From positions 20,593,755 through 20,657,754 of the forward strand of contig OX104132.1 of assembly GCA_944470555.2 (NCBI GenBank): a stretch of 64,000 nt of DNA. Direction: 5' to 3'. The notes beneath the pieces are model-generated. The model searched no databases and was not told the DNA's origin. It saw only the letters and a program-made list of their open reading frames with translations. The stretch is from Heterobilharzia americana. Its lineage: Eukaryota; Platyhelminthes; Trematoda; Strigeidida; Schistosomatidae. Shown here in pieces: positions 9,760-21,429 of this stretch (positions are counted from its first letter, which is position 1; every line of letters starts with the position of its first letter). Both the position numbers and the translations under genes were made by a program.

Positions 9760-10065
9760 AATTCAAGAACCTATCGCTCAACAAATATGCACTGAAATGA
9801 AGTGAAGATGGATTAGGCATGCACTGAGAAGACCATTCGACAACATCACGTGAAAGGTCAGGCACTCGAGTAGAACCCGGATGGGAAACGACGAGTTGGG
9901 CGTCTTAGTCGACGATGACATGGAGGAGATGTTGTGAGAAAGAAATGAGAGCTTGTGGGCTATCGTGAAGCCAGGTTGAAAAGTCTCCAGAGAAGAGAGT
10001 GGAATGGTGACGTGCTACTGAAGCGGTATGTTCCACTAGAAAACCAAGGGACAAATAATATTAGA
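9760..10065 (+). mobile_element. 3' end of the main non-LTR element, degraded copy
   Basis: 'gaacctatcgctcaacaa' through 'accaagggacaaataata' aligns with the last ~290 bp of the complete copy (27812-28096). Small deletions break the frame. The segment 'agagaagagagtggaatgg' groups it with the copies at 10560, 41432, 59357 and 63598 (subfamily 2) rather than with the complete copy. Confidence 0.75.
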
Positions 10066-10079
10066 GAGTTATTTAGAAC

Positions 10080-10550
10080 TATAACTTAAAGCTGAGTGAA
10101 AAAAAATAATTTAGGTTCCATTTTCAGAGAAGGTGACTGGAACAATATATGAAACCCTAGGGGAATAAGTCAGCCGCCCTTCAACTGCTCATCGATTCTC
10201 CAAGCATAAAAACACATCTTGAATAGAAAATTTAGATAGGAAGTTTCAATGCTTCCAGAATTGAACAAGATTGTAAGTAACCTAAAACGAAACAGTACAG
10301 CAGGCTGAAATTTATTTGCCCCATTAATGAGGTTTATATGAATCAGTTATGATGTAATGACTTGTAACTGGCCTCAATCACTTAACCCCCAGTCATCTTG
10401 TTTATCAACATATAGATTCCGGGTTTTATGCTAGAGAAAATGAAGGAAGTTTCATGAATGGCATTGGACATCCCAACGCGACCTTTACTCTCCATCATCC
10501 CTTGGAACTGCCGCCCAGGATTACAGGTACCGAATAAGTGATTCACTGCA
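10080..10550. other. Spacer between two non-LTR copies
   Basis: AT-rich DNA without a recognised repeat. The minus frame 10382-10603 runs into the next element and is not a gene. Confidence 0.35.
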
Positions 10551-10559
10551 CTGAAACCT

Positions 10560-11678
10560 CTCTTATTACTATTATTTGTCCCTTGGGTTTCATAGTGGAA
10601 CATGCCGCTTCAGTAGCACGTCTCCACTCCACTCTCTTCTCTGCGGTCTATTCAACCTGGCACCACGACTGTCCACAAGCTCTCATTTCTTCCTCATATG
10701 ATCTCCTCCATGTCACCCTCACCTAGGACGCCCAACTCATCGTTTCTCATCTCGATTTCACTCCATGGCCTGGCCTGGTCTGTGATGTCCCCGAATGGTT
10801 TTCTCACTGAATGCCCAATCCATCTACACTTCCTTCTGTATATTTATTGGGTGATGGGTTCTTAGTTGGTTTGTTGCCCTGCCTCTTCTGTCAACTTGTT
10901 AGTTTTTGTCTGTAGATCTTCAAGTTCATGTGACATCAGACACAAGTCATCGGCGAAATCTAAATCTTCTGGGATCTTTTCTGCGGTCCAGCTAGCGTAT
11001 TCCCCCTCTTCTCGCTCCTCACTGTTTGTTGCATGATCCCGTCTAGTCGACCACAATCAGGAATATAATGGATGATAGTAGACAACCTTGTTTCACTCTT
11101 ATCTGTGCTCACTTCAAAGGCATCACTGAGCTTTCCATTGCGAATTACTTAGCATGTGGCGTCTTCATATAGTTGTTAAATGAGGCTGATTAAAGTTTGT
11201 GGTATTCGGTAGTATTGAAGAAGCTTTCAAATTACCTCTTGGTCGAAGCTGTCAAAGGCCTCAAAGTCGATGAAGTTGATGTAGTGAGTCGACTGCCATT
11301 CTATACTCCTTACATGATTTGTACTTCCTGAATCCAGCCAGTCAGCCAGCCTGTTTCGGTGGTAGTTTTGAATCCAGAACATCCTTTAGTCTCTCCAAGA
11401 AGATGCGGACTAATATTTTGCTTGGTGTGGACAGGAGCATGATTCCGCATCGTTTCTTGCAAAGACTTAGGCTTTCACCAAAAATCGTCTTTTCGTCTCT
11501 CCGACTCCAGCGAGGAAAAATTTATTTCTTTTTTTTGTACTTTGTCTGTGCTTTGAAGTTTCTGTAATGGTTGGATCGGTTTTACGGTGTAGAATTGTTA
11601 GCCCTACGCCCAACCTTCCCTCTTTAACCGGGCTAAGGACCGCCCAGTAACTAGTGTGCTAATTAACCAGGCAAGGTT
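10560..11678 (-). mobile_element. Main non-LTR element, internally deleted copy with both ends
   Basis: On the minus strand the 5' end ('aaccttgcctggttaatt') at 11678 and the 3' end with short TAA-type repeats at about 10560-10575 are both present. Yet the copy is about 1.1 kb, compared with 3.2 kb for the complete element. Two internal deletions are visible. One removes nearly all of the endonuclease region and the first part of the reverse transcriptase (joining the equivalents of about 25105 and 26775). The other removes the region equal to about 27376-27805. Flanking 'gaaacct' at 10553-10559 and 11679-11685 is a likely target-site duplication. Confidence 0.8.
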
Positions 11679-11689
11679 GAAACCTGTAT

Positions 11690-12385
11690 ACTCGAACACT
11701 AATAGTCGTGTTAGAGACCATGTTTAATAATTATTCGAGTTATGTATTACATTAAGTGATGTCTCCATTCTTATCCAAGTCTGCATCTCTTCCCGTGACA
11801 TCCTTCTCATAGTACACAGAAGTATTGTATGCAGGTTGTTGTATTACATCTTGTATGCGTTACCATCCCATCCAACGAAAAAAATGTGACTAGTTCGAGC
11901 ATAAAAAACCGTTTTATTCACCCGAGCAATCCAATCCACTCTAATGAGTCAGTGTCCAAAAAATTCCTGACTGGAAATGACTTCGGACACTTATGGCATA
12001 GGTGAGGTATTCAAGTGCCTAGACTATAGGTTGACTGTACTAACCAGTTGTTCTTATCATCAAGTACTTGATCACTGTGGATTTCACAGTATTTGCTACT
12101 CGTCTTCATATCAGTAGTGAAATGGTTCAGTGTAAGGTTTTCGGTTGAAGAGTTTTGGTTAGTTGAAAGAGCTGAGAAATCCCCTGAGCATATCAAACCA
12201 CTGTCTCCTTGTGTGCATTGCATTAGCTGAACGAAGATCATGTCAAAGTTGTCTATCTAAGTCGCGTAAACGAGTCTAAATTTGCTGATCGAAGTAGGCA
12301 TAACAACCAAGATGGTTGTTTGGATACCCTCAGTTGTATATCTCAAAATGTAGTACGATGGGGAAGATGTTCTTATGCTTCAACA
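11690..12385. other. Spacer, no recognised gene
   Basis: No repeat family was recognised. The 76-codon minus frame at 12011-12241 lacks any motif. Confidence 0.35.
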
Positions 12386-12389
12386 TCAC

Positions 12390-12560
12390 TTTCAGTGGAT
12401 GCCTCAATATGGCCTAAAGATTCACCATCATGCTATTCGAGTGTTAGTGACTAACAGTGGAGTCTGGCACACACATTTCGGCCTACTTCAGACTCATCAG
12501 CTCGATGTATCTACCTCACAGAGTGCAGCGTAGATTCTGTCGCCAATCGTCAACAGTCAA
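12390..12560 (-). repeat. Family A retroposon, minus-oriented end with hammerhead remnant
   Basis: The family tail ('ggatgcctcaatatgg' near 12397) and outer end precede a minus-strand hammerhead at about 12459-12511. The core CUGAUGAG and stem II GUCUGAAGUAGGC with GAAA are present, but stem III and the inner part of stem I no longer pair. Confidence 0.6.
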
Positions 12561-12789
12561 ATTCCATTGAGATCTAGGCTGGAAAAGTATCAAAGACTGA
12601 AATTAGCTGCAGGTGTCCATCATGTGACGTAATCAACATGGAGTTTGATCGTTTCATTTCAAAAGAACCTCTTGGAAATCATCCACAAAAAAATTGACCA
12701 TGCTCGCTATCCTTCTAGGCACCTGATTAGTTCAGACAAGCGGTCTTGATATGGATCGTCACGACGCCCAACTGGCGTAACTGATTGTC

Positions 12790-13400
12790 CACAGTTTTTT
12801 ATTCCTGTCAATTTGATCAATAACGGTGTCGCATATAAGTTGTTCCATACTGTGAATTGACGAAAGTAGAAAATATGAGCCGTTGGATTACAGCCAGGTG
12901 GTTCAAAGACTATATACTAGCCACGGAACCTGAGTGTCATAGTTACGGTGTCTTGTGAGGTCGTGGGTACACACTGCTGAAGAGACCCGTGCAAAGACGA
13001 AGTGTCTGTTCTATGCTCCTTGTTTTTCATTGATTCTCCAACTGATGTCAGTCCATAATGAACACCGACTGTCTAGTGACCATTACTAACAAGCTTCAAG
13101 ATAGATTTCCAAAAGCTCCTACGTGAAGTTGTGACGTGTGGGGTCAAATAAATCGTGAGTGAAGTGGACGCTCACTGATGGCATTGGATGTCGTTAGATT
13201 ACACTACGAATTGACAACATTAGGAAACCGTAGGCCATTGAACTCAAGTGCACTAGTTAAATGGTACCATGATTACAGGGAGACCTGCAGGTTCTGGGTT
13301 CGATCCCCGTCGTGGTCTTGAGTGTATACTCCTGAGAGGTTTCATAGTTCGGTAAAACAGCTATCAGGTTTTTAATGACAACTACTAACATGAATTGAAC
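12790..13400 (+). repeat. Family B retroposon, two degraded right arms
   Basis: Units at about 12830-13070 and 13190-13390 keep the tRNA-like region ('gggttcgatccccg' near 13297), hammerhead remnants (CTGAAGAG near 12972; CTGAGAGG near 13331) and, in the first, the family end 'gatgtcagtccataatgaac'. Both ribozyme cores are damaged. Confidence 0.6.
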
Positions 13401-14995
13401 CCAAGAGAAGAATGAATTTCCATCGATTAGTTACACCCAGCTACCATGATGCCTTACACAATCGGATGTGAACTCAGAAAGTGTCCTAAGTAAATTGATT
13501 GAGAGGCCGAGAGTTATCGATCGTATTTTGTTTACCTCTTAGAGTTGACTAAGTCCCACCGATCATTTCACAATACAAACCGTCTTGATAATTACCTCTA
13601 TCCACCTTTTATTCAGTTTAATAACATGGACTCATTTTTCCAGTCCGACAGTTCGGATCTCTTGTTTTTCCCAGTTTCAACTTCCTCTCCAAGTCATATT
13701 ATAATCGGTCACAGAGGTAATTTTTATTCACCTCTTTACCACTTGTTACTATCACTTAGATTTAAAGAAGGGAGCAGCCAAACAAGCTTATTTTATAAGG
13801 CGAAAATAGCTCATCAGCTAAGTCGATCGCCCAGTCAACATTACTACTTCACCAGTAGTAATTTTTTAGCCATCTAGCCTTAACATTTACCTCCACTGGT
13901 CTGACTAGGTCAGAGAATTCAAGGTCAGACAGCCTATCGATCGATTGTCAGTAATTTGAAATATAATCATGCTTTGTGTGTGTCTGTCATATGATGAATC
14001 GTGAAAGGAAGTAAGGTGACAAACGCAAGCTATGCACACACACACACACACAAAGATTGGTGGATTGAAGACAAGAATTACTACATACAGATTTACGGAC
14101 ATTCAGTGTTAATCCACATTTACTATATATTAGACAGAAAGACTAGTTGTTGTCATGGCCTACAGACAATCTATGCTTTCTCTCTAACTTTGTTCAGTAG
14201 AGAAATAAAACAGGCCTATGCTGCTTAGAATACGCATGATTTTTGAATGATAGTCAATCAATACAGTTAAAATAGTCCGATTGGACCGCTGCGCTATACA
14301 GGGAAACAGAGATAGTATGAATAGGTAGGCCTTAGTATACGTATGTAATAAAATAGAGGCATGAGTAAAACATGGGTAGGGGGTGATACCGTAATAGCAT
14401 GTTCTCTGTCTTTGTGCATTTGTCCGTGAGACAATGAATATAAACATAATTTGGAATAGTAATTATCATAATAACAATGATAAAATGATTATAAGGCCTT
14501 TAGAAAATATCACATCTGTGATGAAGGGAGTGATAAGCAAAATGTCTGTTTCCATTTTACACAAATGTAAAGCGCAAAATGTTAGACGTGATACACACAC
14601 GCACACACACCACATCAGGAAACTGATGTTCTGAGCAGTTCTGGCCAGAAGACTTTATGACTAGTTCAGTGGTTCTTGCAAGTAACAGTATACCTGTGCA
14701 TGTATGTATGTATATGGACAGAGGAAAGGAATAAAATTATATGAATGATGGTGCGGCGAACAAGCACAAATTTATGTGATCCTTTTACCATATGTGACTA
14801 TAAACGATATATTCCGTACGTATGATTAGAAATTTAGATCGGTCACTTGATAACAGAACCAAGATGTTTTATATCGTTAAAATCACTTTGTGTGTGTGTG
14901 TTTACATGGGAATCAGTCGCAGTAATATGCATGCACAGACTGTCAGATGAACAGTATATTGGATACTCATTCAGTAACCTCCCCAATAAGGTAGT
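13400..14995. other. AT-rich spacer with CA/GT microsatellites
   Basis: A 110-codon frame at 13545-13877 (plus) is the longest non-repeat frame here, but it has no domain I recognise and a Ser/Phe/Tyr-rich composition expected from AT-rich DNA. (CA)n tracts lie at about 14034-14052 and 14592-14610 and a GT tract near 14888. No gene is supported. Confidence 0.4.
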
Positions 14996-14999
14996 GATA

Positions 15000-15195
15000 A
15001 ACTGTAGCTAGTAGTGCAACCAAGGGCGAGTATTTCGTCTAATATCAGGTTCCAATTAGGACTCGAACCAAGAACCGATCGCTACAAATGACAAAAATGT
15101 TATCCTGGGCTGAAGTCCTAGTGGGAACGAAATCACTTGGTGAGAGGCAGGTATATCCAGGTGAACGATCCCAAAAGGCAGCTGATAATTATCGA
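15000..15195. repeat. Family A retroposon, degraded inverted pair
   Basis: 'gctagtagtgcaaccaaggg' (minus end) with 'tatttcgtctaatatcagg', followed by 'gaggcaggtatatccaggtg' (plus end). Hammerhead cores on both sides are destroyed. Confidence 0.5.
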
Positions 15196-15435
15196 TAAGA
15201 GGAGAGTGAAATGTTTTCAACTAGTGACTTGACGAAGCACTCATTACGGATAGTCTTTGAGTAGTGAGCTTACTGTTTTGTCTAGAAGAAACTGAATAAT
15301 AACCCAACGTCTGTGAAACAATTAGAATGTTACATTAGCAGATTAGTTTTCTAAAACAGTTTCACTCGTTGAACAGCTTTAAGAACTGAACAGACACTTA
15401 AGTAACTTTGACAAAGTTGTGGGATTTGCAAATAT

Positions 15436-15860
15436 TCCAAGTTGTTATTCATCATAGACTGACATCAGTTGGAGGACAAATGAAATATGGGAGCACTAAA
15501 CAGCTGTTCCACCCCACAAGTATGAGACTCCCTAACAGTGCGCACCCACCACCCCACCCCACCCCACCAGGGAGCGAACCCGAGACCTTCAGGTTGTGGC
15601 CAGCACGTTACCAATGAGTCACAATCCAATGCTCCATATTTCCAATTTCTGTTACCCCACGATTCCGGCCCAGTGGTAACGTGCTGGTGATGGAACCTGA
15701 AGGTTGTGGGTTCGATCCCTGGTGGGGTGGGGTGGAGTGGTGAGTGCACACTACTGCGGAGTCTCATAGTAGTGGGGTGAAACAGCTGTTCAGTGCTCCC
15801 ATATTTCATTTGTCCCTCCAACTGATGTCAGTCTATGATGAACAGCAACTTGGAATATAA
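15436..15860. repeat. Family B retroposon, compact fold-back pair
   Basis: The outer ends 'caagttgttattcatcatag' and 'tctatgatgaacagcaactt' are inverted repeats. The arms run inward for about 180 bp to a short centre near 15610-15670. The left side keeps the outer tail ('gttgtgggatttgcaaatat'). Hammerhead remnants sit at about 15495-15545 (minus) and 15745-15795 (plus, core CTGCGGAG). Frames at 15408-15821 are shadows. Confidence 0.8.
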
Positions 15861-16079
15861 TGTTTAATTAATTTTAAATTATTGAAGTTTAAAAATTAAG
15901 GAGAGGAAGCCTCTAAAAGATATTCCGTTGTTTGCTCTGACTACTTAATAAAATAAGTAAGTAGTATGTTAGATATACGAGTTCAGTTCCAACCATTTAA
16001 CGAAGCGACAAACTCATCTCATGAATGAAATAGCTGTGGCGAATTTCTCAACATTGTGCCATTGTGCTATAATTTGTTT

Positions 16080-16555
16080 GATGGTGACTAGCGCGAAAAT
16101 CCAGGTACGTTTTGTCCTACATATGACTCATCAGCCAGATATCACTACCTCCTAGCAAGACATAGGTCAAGCATCTGTTGCTTCATCCTTTATCCCCAAA
16201 GCTGTGAAACATACCTAATGAATCCCATTGCAAGCTACCACTAACAAAACTCTGCTACAGTCAAGGTTCAGATACTATCAAGAGATACCTATAAGAGACT
16301 ATATTTCAACAGGGATCGATATAATAACCAAAGGGGAAACCATAAGCATCAGTAGATGATAATAACTGATAGTTGTTGCACAAAAGATGGTTCTAGTATA
16401 TAACGCTGTGATAGTGGAAGTGATGAGTTCTGGATTCGGGTTTCACTATTGGTAACACTAGTCAGCAGAATGTAGATATATTCTGCTGATAGGTTCTGAA
16501 TAGGATGAAACATTCGTTTTGAACTTCACTACCAACTATAATCAGCTTAACTGCA
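16080..16555. repeat. Family A retroposon, loose inverted pair
   Basis: At about 16097-16150 the minus strand carries CUGAUGAG and stem II GUC...GAC, but then AAAA instead of GAAA (G12 changed), so it is inactive. A plus-strand relic with 'tgctgataggttctgaatag' and 'gatgaaacattcg' lies at 16475-16550, preceded by a tRNA-like stretch near 16400-16440. Confidence 0.5.
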
Positions 16556-16574
16556 CTATGAAAAAACAATGTTG

Positions 16575-17150
16575 TTCATTTTAGGTTGGAGTTCACCATG
16601 GACTGACATAAATTAGAGGAACACGGGAAACCTAAGAGTACTAGACGGCTGTTTTGTCATCCTGAAGGGCTCCTCAGCAGTGTGGACCCATGACCACACC
16701 CTCCCGTAGATCGAACCAAAAACTTCCAAACAGATTTAATTTAGCGCTCATTGGTGACTAGCTTCGAGAGATTATTCCAGAAGCCCCAATGACAAGTAGT
16801 GACCAATGAAGTCAATATGATCAACTGAAGGCAAGTACTCACTGATGACTTTAACTGATAGCCAGTCTATAACGTGAACTTATTGGTCATTCACCCTAAA
16901 ACCTGACGATCTCCTGTTCATGAAGACAGTTACTCATCGATGACATTGGATGCAGGTAGCACTATATCGTGAACTGACAGAAGTAGGTAGCGTGCTAGCC
17001 ACGCAATCCTGAGGTAGTGGTTTCAATCTCTGGCGGTGTTGAATCATGGATGCTCACTGTTGTGAAGTCCCATACTAGTGGGATGAAATAGCTATCGAGT
17101 GCCCCCAGGTTTCTTATGTTCCTCTAACAGATGTCAGACCATGATGAGTT
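16575..17150. repeat. Family B retroposon, degraded fold-back pair
   Basis: The left head 'ttggagttcaccatggactg' and right end 'agaccatgatgagttctaac' are inverted. A minus hammerhead remnant (about 16640-16685) keeps CTGAGGAG but has lost G12. A plus remnant (about 17058-17105) has TTGTGAAG in place of the core. The centre includes the 110-bp repeat 16810-16919. Confidence 0.7.
16810..16919 (+). repeat. 110-bp dispersed repeat, copy 2
   Basis: Matches 6373-6482 in the same orientation. The two differences are C/T in 'cttactgg' and T/C in 'ctcttg'. Confidence 0.85.
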
Positions 17151-17159
17151 CTAACCTAA

Positions 17160-17290
17160 AATCAATTATCACGCTTGGTTGGTACAGCACTGGTCAGAAA
17201 CGCAGTGATCACTGGTTCGAAGCCGACCGCGGTTCAAACTTTCATCTAGCCTTCAATCATCATCCAGTCTATAGGCTGAAACGTAAAAGC
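17160..17290 (+). repeat. Family C tRNA-like retroposon
   Basis: 'ggttggtacagcactggtca' (box A side), 'ctggttcgaagcc' (box B) and the end 'caatcatcatccagtctata'. The 65-codon frame here is a shadow of the repeat. Confidence 0.6.
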
Positions 17291-17332
17291 TCCTGATGAC
17301 TTTAAATGGTGATTTCAGTGCTCGAGTCCGTA

Positions 17333-17357
17333 TGTGTGTGTGTGTGTGTGTGTGTGT
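17333..17357 (+). repeat. (GT)n microsatellite
   Basis: An uninterrupted GT dinucleotide run of about 25 bp. Confidence 0.95.
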
Positions 17358-17359
17358 AA

Positions 17360-17835
17360 CATCAGGTTTCCCGTAATCCGCTGGTTACCGTGACTTGGAC
17401 AGAAGTCATAAATGCTAGTGTGCCAAACTACGGCAGATAGTCAAATGATAATCAATCTTTGTCTCATGTTACTGTGTAGTCAAGACAAACCCTTTTTGGA
17501 CAACTTATCTGACAACTGACCAGTCAAAATAAAGATTCGACTTTTCACCTTATGAGAACTGTATATAAATGATGCGTTTTTGTCGGGTAAAAGTGTCTTT
17601 CATATAATCAAAAACCAGTCCTTGGCTCTTTTGTCTTCTCACCTCATTAAAGTATAAGGTCCCGAGCGAGAATAGTCGCTATTCATATCGACTCTAGGTG
17701 TCTCATAGCTCTAATGTCTTTCGCATACTTCTCATTATTCACTCAATCACCTCAGTATTCATCACTTTACGTTATAATGTACCAATGTTGATTTTTTAGA
17801 TTGAGTGATTTGCACAGAAGCTTTTGCCGGCCAAC
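17360..17835. other. Spacer, no recognised gene
   Basis: AT-rich DNA without clear repeat or coding signal. Confidence 0.35.
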
Positions 17836-17839
17836 TCCT

Positions 17840-18075
17840 GGCTACTGCTTTAGTAACTGAGCCACAAGACTCGACAATAATTACGCTCTAATCACCAAGG
17901 ATTTTGCCTAACTGTTACGTGAATTCGTGATGCATTACAATCCACTAGTCGTCTTCACATTACCTGCCTAGGTAGACTTGGGTCACCGCATGGTTTGAAC
18001 CAGTGACTTACGAGTTACCAGCCCGGTGCTTATTTCACCTTCAATCATCTGTGAGTATCAATAATGTAAGTCTTC
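17840..18075. repeat. Family C tRNA-like retroposon, degraded units
   Basis: A minus tRNA-like relic at about 17825-17880, the family middle ('aaggattttgcctaactgtt'), and a second minus relic near 17990-18030 followed by 'caatcatctgtgagtatcaa'. Confidence 0.5.
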
Positions 18076-18130
18076 AAAATTGCAGCTATCTCAGACAGTC
18101 AACTGAGTCATCACTACGTGATAGTTACTC

Positions 18131-18795
18131 AAGTTATTCATCATAGACTGACATCAGTTGGAGGAACAAAGGAAACATGGGAGCTATGGACAGCTGTTTC
18201 ACCTCACTACTATGCGACTCCTCAGTAGTGCGCACCCATCACTCCACTCCACCCCACCAGGGATCGAACCCACAACCTTCAGGTTCCATCGCCAACACGT
18301 TACCATTGAGCTAGGCACCAAGTCACAATCCAATGCTCCATATTTCCAACTTCTGTTACCCCACGATATAGCTCAACCACCACCCAATGTCATCTCCACA
18401 ACTCCCTCAAAATTCTATTCAACTGGTGTTCATTGGTGACTAGCTTCGAGAAGTATTCCCGAAGTTCCAGTGAGAAGTCGTGACCGATGGGGGCAAAGCC
18501 AGATGGTCGTGAGGACAGTTACTCATCGATGACATTGGGTGGTGGTTGAGCTATATCGTGGGGTAACAGAAGTTGGAAATATGGAGCATTGTATTGTGAC
18601 TTGGTGGCTAGCTCAATGGTAACGTGCTGGTGATGGAAGCTGAAGGTTGTGGGTTCGATCCCTGGTGGGGTGGGGTGGGGTGGTGGGTGCGTACTGTTGA
18701 GGCGTCGCATAGTAGTGGGGTGAAACAGCTGTCCAGTGCCCCCATGTTTGTTTTGTTCCTCCAACTGATATCAGTCTATGGTGAATAACAACTGT
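18131..18795. repeat. Family B retroposon, complete fold-back pair (opposite orientation)
   Basis: The arms at 18131-18393 and 18529-18795 flank a 135-bp spacer (18394-18528) that is the reverse complement of the spacers at 8528-8662 and 44835-44969. The whole element is therefore most simply inserted in the other orientation. A minus hammerhead at about 18183-18234 keeps CUGAGGAG and GAAA, but stem II is weakened. The right-hand one has TTGAGGCG. Frames at 18158-18439 and 18519-18801 are shadows. Confidence 0.85.
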
Positions 18796-18799
18796 AAAC

Positions 18800-20340
18800 A
18801 TTATATCATGAAAAAATTTTCTGTCGATATTTTCATGTTTTCCTTGTTTATGACTATATTTCGTAAAAAGTTACCAGCAAAACAAACGCACACCATCTGG
18901 TTTTCTCACATAATCAATCAGTTGAAGGAGGGAAAGAGAAAGGATACAGGCAAAGATGATACTGAGTGGAATCTTTCTGCGTTGTGTAGTTAAAGTGGAA
19001 AAACAGAAGGGTGAGGGAAACAGGGGTATGAAAAGAGAGTGAAAAAAGAAGAGAGAGAGAACGATATTGTTTTTTTTCACCTTCCTCTTATACAAATTGA
19101 AAACGAAATCTACGGTATCTCCGCGTTATTTATACTCAGCCTTAGGAGGAAAACACGGCTGATTGAACATAATTCTGCTTCTTTCATCCTGTGAGAATAG
19201 CCGATTGCCACTTTTACTGTGTATTGTGTGTGTCTGTGTGTATTAATGTGTACGTATACATCACCACAAACTGAGTCACTGATACTGACATATGTTGATG
19301 CACAATAGTGTGAAAACCTCATCCCACTTGCGTGTGTGTATGTGTGTATGATAAACAGGATAGGAATAATTTGCTTGTGTGCGTAGGTGTGATTTTAAGA
19401 TGAATCGGAAACTGAATAAATTAACAATTTTTTAGGATGTCTGCCTGAAATCATGAATCAGCATTACATTGTAAAATAAAAAGAAAGATGGAGAGAAGTG
19501 AGCTGAAAAGAAGAGAAAAAACGGAAAGAGAATTCAACCTTTTTTTAGCCCATACAACCGAAAAGAGGAGAGAACACTTCATCTTCAGACTGCATAAAAA
19601 GCACATTTCATATATCCTAGAAAGGATAGATAAGAGAAATAATCATGCGATGGGGAGGGAAGGAGGGGTGGACATCATGTTGTTAAATGTATGTGTGTGT
19701 GTGCAAGATTTTCTTGGCTCTATTTGATAAAATCTAATTTCCATTAGGTAACTATGCCAATCAGATGTAATGAGAGTTTGAATGAAATGGTGTCATACTT
19801 CTTCAAGGATCATCAATAGCCAGTATATGCAAAACATCTCTCTTCTGTAAGACACTACTATTAGCATGGAAGATAGATGGACACACAGAGAGGGGGACAA
19901 CAATCTATAATTATAATGATGTTGTATTCAAATTCCTTTAAAATAAATAATTTTTGATAAATAATTTGGTTTTCACTTTATTTCTCTCGCATGAAATGAA
20001 AGAGAAAAGTGAGGGCTACACCCCCTCGCCCCCCTCCCAACACACACATATACAAGATTAGGAAGAATAACACAAACACAAAACTATAATTAGCCTGGAT
20101 TGTATAAGGGAAATTTTAGATCCGAAGTAAACCGGAGGATTGAGAAGGGGGTAATAAAAATATATTGGTGATATTATTGTATGCATTAGATAGTCCAAAA
20201 ACATGATATGATGGTAACCAAGTGGAAAAAATGTCTCCTTTAGTATGATCTGTGATGGGAGAGAAAGTTGTGCGTGTGTGTGAAAAAGCCAGTACGCATT
20301 AAAGAGTATCAATAGGTGAAGATAGTTATGCTTTTTTGAC
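18800..20340. other. Repeat-poor AT/GA-rich spacer
   Basis: This is a stretch free of retroposons, with GT tracts (about 19225-19240, 19330-19350) and purine-rich segments. Several 60-85-codon frames exist on both strands; none has a recognisable motif or composition unlike random AT-rich DNA. It could be an intron or gene flank. Confidence 0.4.
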
Positions 20341-20364
20341 GTTAATGGAAATTTTTAAGAGAAT

Positions 20365-20500
20365 GTTCATGATGAACTGATATCAGTTGAAAAACTGAGA
20401 GCTTTGGACAGGTGTTTCATTCAAGCGTGGAACTCCTCAACAGTACGTAAACACAACCTCACCTGCTAAGCATTAAACTGTAGCTTACTAATCATGTACA
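20365..20500 (-). repeat. Family B retroposon, single arm fragment
   Basis: 'gatgaactgatatcagttga' and a minus hammerhead remnant ('tttcattcaagcgtggaact', about 20397-20445) in which C3 is T. Confidence 0.6.
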
Positions 20501-20559
20501 ATTTCCTGATAGAAAACTATTAATTGGATATACAACTGTCAGGGTAAACGTTTGCCTGC

Positions 20560-20665
20560 TTAAAATTCAGTAGACAGATCTGGGTTCGAACCTATGGCCT
20601 ACTGGTTGAAAGTTGAATACTTTAGCTAATAGATCTCAGCTACGTCCTCCATCATAATGTATGAA
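20560..20665 (-). repeat. Family C tRNA-like relic
   Basis: Minus-strand box B 'aggttcgaaccc' and a degraded A-box side. Only part of the unit remains. Confidence 0.45.
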
Positions 20666-20889
20666 TAACTAGTGTTTTACTAAATAGTTGGACCCATTAG
20701 ATATTGTATTTTGTTATACTGATTAACAAGTGGCTGTTCTTTAAGGTGGAACATATGGGAATCCTATGCCCAAACGAAACATCTGTATAGTGGTTTCAAG
20801 ATTCTCACTCGTCCTCTAAATGACGTCAATTCATGAGGAATACTACGTTATGAATAAAATCTTCAATAACCTTAAGATACATTACTGAA

Positions 20890-21425
20890 CTGCATTGAGA
20901 TGGATGTGCCTAAATATCTTCAAAAACAAATGAAAAGTGAAACAGTGATAAACGCTTGTAGGAGACGACCCTCTTCATCTATAGCTAAACATATCATACA
21001 AAAAAACAAATCACATACTCAGTGTTCAAACACCTTTCAAAGTCTTATATACAAACAGCCAGTCACGAACGTATTCTGAGATTTGCAGAAGCCATAACTA
21101 TACACAAATTTAAACCACCTTTATGTGTACAAAAACAGTTTGTTATCACACTACACCACCCCCCTTGGTAAACTCTGTTTTCTTACCAAGATTAGAACCA
21201 ACTATGTGACTTCCAGTTTGTCCTCATCTCTCTTAATTTTAATCCCCTATTGTGTTAATTGTTGTATTTATCCCCCTCCTCCCTCCCCCCTCACCAGTGC
21301 TCGGTTTAACATATATTGACTTGAGAAGTAGTTGAGTGGGGGATTAGATTGTTCGAAATGTGTTTGCGCAAATACATCACAGACATTGTTGAGATAAACT
21401 TCGTCTTCTAATTACACTATTGAGA
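20890..21425 (+). pseudogene. Penelope-like element 3' end: C-terminal GIY-YIG-side fragment
   Basis: Translation of about 20910-21055 gives '...SSSIAKHIIQKN', and after a one-base shift 'LRFAEAITIHKFKPPLCV'. This I-A-K-H ... L-R-F-A-E-A ... K-P-x-L-C-x-Q-K pattern is typical of the C-terminal end of Penelope-like proteins, just after the GIY-YIG endonuclease. The frameshift makes it non-functional. An untranslated tail follows to about 21425 (C-rich and G-rich runs near 21270-21290). A second copy lies inverted at 60002-60489. Confidence 0.65.
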
Positions 21426-21429
21426 TTTA

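Noticed and set aside
13545..13877. 110-codon open frame as a host exon
   Set aside because: No domain, no convincing splice sites, and composition typical of AT-rich spacer.
18394..18528. Inversion (flip) of the 135-bp family B spacer by recombination between its arms
   Set aside because: A palindromic element inserted in the opposite orientation gives exactly the same picture, and no mixed case (spacer flipped relative to outer tails) could be shown.
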